NCBI GenBank assembly: GCA_043798775.1
Contig: JAZDOL010000080.1
Coordinates: 1 to 7,647, forward strand
Source of the DNA: CAZUEG01 sp043798775
GTDB taxonomy: Bacteria > Patescibacteriota > Minisyncoccia > Minisyncoccales > GWA2-46-15
Direction: 5' to 3'
Length of the DNA stretch: 7,647 nt
The notes under the pieces are model-generated. The model saw only the letters and a list, made by a program, of their open reading frames with translations. It did no database searches and was not told the origin of the DNA. Each line of letters starts with the position of its first letter. Position 1 is the first letter of the stretch. The position numbers and the translations under genes were made by a program. Shown here one piece after another: positions 5,781 to 7,647 of the stretch.

Positions 5781-5805
5781 CCCTAATATTCTACGAAAAT
5801 TAGGG
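5781..5805 (-). other. Hairpin in the tuf 5' leader
   Basis: On the minus strand CCCTAAT (5799-5805) and ATTAGGG (5781-5787) form a perfect 7-bp stem. After one T-T mismatch, three more pairs (TTC/GAA) close a GTA triloop. The hairpin ends 21 nt before the tuf ATG. No T-run follows it on the transcribed strand (the sequence after it is A-rich), so it does not look like an intrinsic terminator. It could protect the mRNA 5' end or regulate translation. Confidence 0.45.
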
Positions 5806-5824
5806 GCTTTATAAAACTTTTATT

Positions 5825-5843
5825 CTTAATAAATACTTAATAA
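5825..5843 (-). repeat. Tandem 8-bp direct repeat in the tuf leader
   Basis: TTATTAAG occurs twice on the minus strand (5836-5843 and 5825-5832) separated by TAT, giving an 11-bp period, about one helical turn. It lies roughly 14 to 32 bases downstream of the predicted tuf transcription start. The spacing would suit a dimeric DNA-binding protein, but in such AT-rich sequence chance is a real alternative. Confidence 0.35.
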
Positions 5844-5862
5844 TTATTTACGGTTATCATCT

Positions 5863-5890
5863 ATTCTATTTATTTTTTGAAAATAGTCAA
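5863..5890 (-). promoter_or_regulatory. Probable sigma70-type promoter of tuf
   Basis: On the minus strand there is TTGACT (5885-5890), a 16-bp AT-rich spacer, and TAGAAT (5863-5868). Each hexamer matches the sigma70 consensus at 5 of 6 positions. It lies 35 bp past the fusA stop, outside coding sequence. The predicted start near 5856 gives tuf a leader of about 97 nt. A separate tuf promoter inside the str cluster is common in bacteria and lets EF-Tu be made in excess of EF-G. This rests on sequence only; no transcript data were available. Confidence 0.62.
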
Positions 5891-5924
5891 GGATTTTTTA
5901 TCTAAACAATCGGCCGGTCTATTT

Positions 5925-7647
5925 CTATCGCCGTTTCCCATCAATAATCTCTTGGGCAATATTTGCCGGAACTTCTTCGTAACTATTAAACTCCATCGTG
6001 AATGTCCCCCGACCCTCGGTCATACTCCGAATCGCCGTCGCGTATCCAAACATTTCCGACAGCGGCACTTTCGCGTCGATTACTTTCATATTCAGTCGGT
6101 TATTTGTCTCTTCAATTCTTCCTCTTTTTGAAGACAAGTCACCAATCACATCGCCAAAGAAATTCTCCGGAATAACAATCTCTAATCTCATTATTGGTTC
6201 CATAATTATCGGCTTGGCTTTGCGGCATGCCTCCTGAAAGGCCATCGATCCGGCAATTTTAAACGCAATTTCTGACGAATCAACTTCGTGGAAAGATCCG
6301 TCATATGCTGTCGCGCGAATATCCACAATTGGATAGCCGGCAGATATTCCTTTGCCAACTGCCTCTTGGACGCCTTTTTTAATTGCCGGAATATATTCTC
6401 GAGGAATGGCTCCTCCGTGAATATCATCGATAAACTCAAAACCCTCTCCGCGTTCTCTCGGTTCAACTCTCAACCAAACATCGCCATATTGCCCTCGCCC
6501 GCCTGACTGGCGAACAAACTTGCCTTGAGCTTCGGCAGTCGCTTTAATTGTTTCCTTATAGGCTACTTGAGGACGACCAACATTGCTTTCTACTTTAAAT
6601 TCCCGACGCATTCGATCAACAAGAATATCTAAATGTAGCTCTCCCATTCCCGATATAATCGTATCGCCAGTGTCGAGATCTCCCTTAACTCTAAACGTCG
6701 GGTCCTCTTCTGATAATCTCTTTAAGGCAATTCCCATTTTTTCCTGATCCGCTTTTGTTTTCGGCTCAACCCGAATCGAAATAACCGGTTCTGGGAAAGT
6801 GATTTTTTCAAGAAGAATCGGGCTTGATTCATCACAAAGAGTGTGGCCGGTAAATGTTTGTTTTAAACCAACAGTAGCAGCAATATCGCCGGTATAAATT
6901 TCTTCAACTTCTTCTCGGTCGTTGGCATGCATTCGTAGAATACGGCTGATTCTTTCTCTTTCGCCAGTGGATGCGTTAAGAACATAGGAGCCCTTGGTAA
7001 GAGAGCCTGAATACACGCGAAAATATGTTAACGAACCAACAAAAGGATCGGCGGCAATCTTAAATGCCAACGCGCAAAATTTTTCGCCGTCTTCCGCTTT
7101 TCTTTCCAAGGACGCTCCTGTTTTTAAATCCAATCCCTTAATTGATGGCAAATCCATAGGACTCGGCAGGTAATCAGCAACCCCGTCAAGCATTAATTGA
7201 ACGCCGGTATTTTTTAAAGCTGATCCGCAGAAAACTGGCACGAGACGATAGGCCAACACCGCTTTACGCAAAGTCGCCTTGAGGTCGCTAATCGAAATTT
7301 CTTCTTTATTCATAAATCTGCTTAATAGCGTTTCGTCTTCGGTAACAATTTTTTCCACCGCTTTTTGTCGCCACTCTTTGGCATAATCAACAAGGGTTGC
7401 GGGAATATCTTCCTCTTTAACAATTTGCCCAAAGTCGCCTTCAAACCGATACGCTTTCATTTTTAACAAATCAATAACACCGGAGAAATTGCTTTCCGAT
7501 CCGATCGGCAATTGCACGACAACAGCGTTAGGAGTCAGTTTTTGCCAAATCGAATCAACGTCTTTTTCAAACGATGCCCCTGTCCTATCCATTTTATTAA
7601 CAAAACAAATTCGTGGCACATTAAACTTGTCCGCTTGTCGCCATACC
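5925..7647 (-). CDS. fusA: Elongation factor G, N-terminus beyond window edge
   Basis: EF-G is the GTPase that translocates tRNA and mRNA after peptide-bond formation and helps RRF split ribosomes. The frame is open to the window edge. The first full codons read VWRQADKFN and continue into VPRICFVNKMDRTGA, so the GTG at 7619 is an internal valine and not a start. Counting from the first full codon, 573 residues are visible: G4 NKMD at 17-20, G5 SALK at 142-145, domain II about 185-285, domain III (ISGMGELHLDI) about 285-365, domain IV with SGGRGQYGDVW near 380 and DGSFHEVDSSE near 450, and the domain V fold to the TAG stop. The usual length is near 700, so roughly 120 N-terminal residues with the P-loop, switch I and DxxGH lie off the window. 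Its place directly upstream of tuf is the classic str operon order. Nothing in the visible part looks degraded. Confidence 0.98.
   Translation of the reverse strand, partial: VWRQADKFNVPRICFVNKMDRTGASFEKDVDSIWQKLTPNAVVVQLPIGSESNFSGVIDLLKMKAYRFEGDFGQIVKEEDIPATLVDYAKEWRQKAVEKIVTEDETLLSRFMNKEEISISDLKATLRKAVLAYRLVPVFCGSALKNTGVQLMLDGVADYLPSPMDLPSIKGLDLKTGASLERKAEDGEKFCALAFKIAADPFVGSLTYFRVYSGSLTKGSYVLNASTGERERISRILRMHANDREEVEEIYTGDIAATVGLKQTFTGHTLCDESSPILLEKITFPEPVISIRVEPKTKADQEKMGIALKRLSEEDPTFRVKGDLDTGDTIISGMGELHLDILVDRMRREFKVESNVGRPQVAYKETIKATAEAQGKFVRQSGGRGQYGDVWLRVEPRERGEGFEFIDDIHGGAIPREYIPAIKKGVQEAVGKGISAGYPIVDIRATAYDGSFHEVDSSEIAFKIAGSMAFQEACRKAKPIIMEPIMRLEIVIPENFFGDVIGDLSSKRGRIEETNNRLNMKVIDAKVPLSEMFGYATAIRSMTEGRGTFTMEFNSYEEVPANIAQEIIDGKRR

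Noticed and set aside
5781..5805. Intrinsic terminator after fusA
   Set aside because: The stem is AT-rich, lies downstream of the probable tuf promoter and is followed by an A-rich rather than T-rich sequence on the transcribed strand.
6206..6466. Minus-strand 86-codon frame inside fusA
   Set aside because: It overlaps the EF-G coding sequence in another frame, and the EF-G frame is unbroken and conserved.
627..6506. Many plus-strand open frames of 60-147 codons opposite the ribosomal genes
   Set aside because: All lie antisense to strongly identified minus-strand genes, have no recognisable domains and follow from the composition of the opposite strand.
7617..7619. GTG as a start codon for fusA
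   Set aside because: The frame is open upstream and encodes VWRQADKFN, the expected EF-G sequence before VPRICFVNKMD, so this is an internal valine.
1..7647. CRISPR array, insertion sequence or defence system
   Set aside because: No regularly spaced repeats, transposase or accessory genes; every coding stretch is a core translation gene in the ancestral order.

Overview
The window is a stretch of the bacterial str–S10 ribosomal-protein/translation-factor cluster. Every convincing gene reads on the minus strand, in the order fusA (5' end cut by the window edge), tuf, rpsJ, rplC, rplD, rplW, rplB, rpsS, rplV, rpsC (3' end cut by the window edge). This is the ancestral bacterial order with no gene inserted or missing. 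No accessory system, CRISPR array, transposase, tRNA or rRNA was found.

The proteins suggest a Candidate Phyla Radiation (Patescibacteria, Parcubacteria-like) bacterium. The S3 N-terminus beginning MTHRVHPKSFR, the long lysine-rich N-terminal arm on L23, the basic C-terminal arm on L22 and the extended S10 and S19 termini fit what I know of that group. The DNA is AT-rich. None of the nine visible start codons has a recognisable Shine-Dalgarno sequence, and none of the nine visible stop codons is TGA. The lineage call is an inference from protein style, not from a database search.

Reading with transcription (right to left): 5925-7647 encodes EF-G. The gap 5760-5924 holds a good sigma70-type promoter, a tandem 8-bp repeat and a small hairpin, and leads into tuf (4560-5759) and rpsJ (4167-4511). 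The gap 3980-4166 holds two hairpins, one with a perfect 11-bp GC-rich stem, followed by a perfect TATAAT, so rplC (3371-3979) probably starts a new transcription unit. The gap 3200-3370 is filled by a GC-rich, highly self-complementary element of about 135 bp. It is bounded by GGTAT/ATACC and contains a hairpin that pairs an AAAGGAG with a CCTCCTTT. From rplD onward the genes are tightly packed (rplW starts one base after the rplD stop) through rplB, rpsS, rplV and rpsC.

Together the genes supply the two elongation GTPases (EF-Tu delivers aminoacyl-tRNA, EF-G translocates) and a block of 30S (S10, S19, S3) and 50S (L3, L4, L23, L2, L22) proteins, including those lining the peptide exit tunnel (L4, L22, L23) and bracing the peptidyl transferase centre (L2, L3). 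The part most worth follow-up is the non-coding 3200-3370 element.
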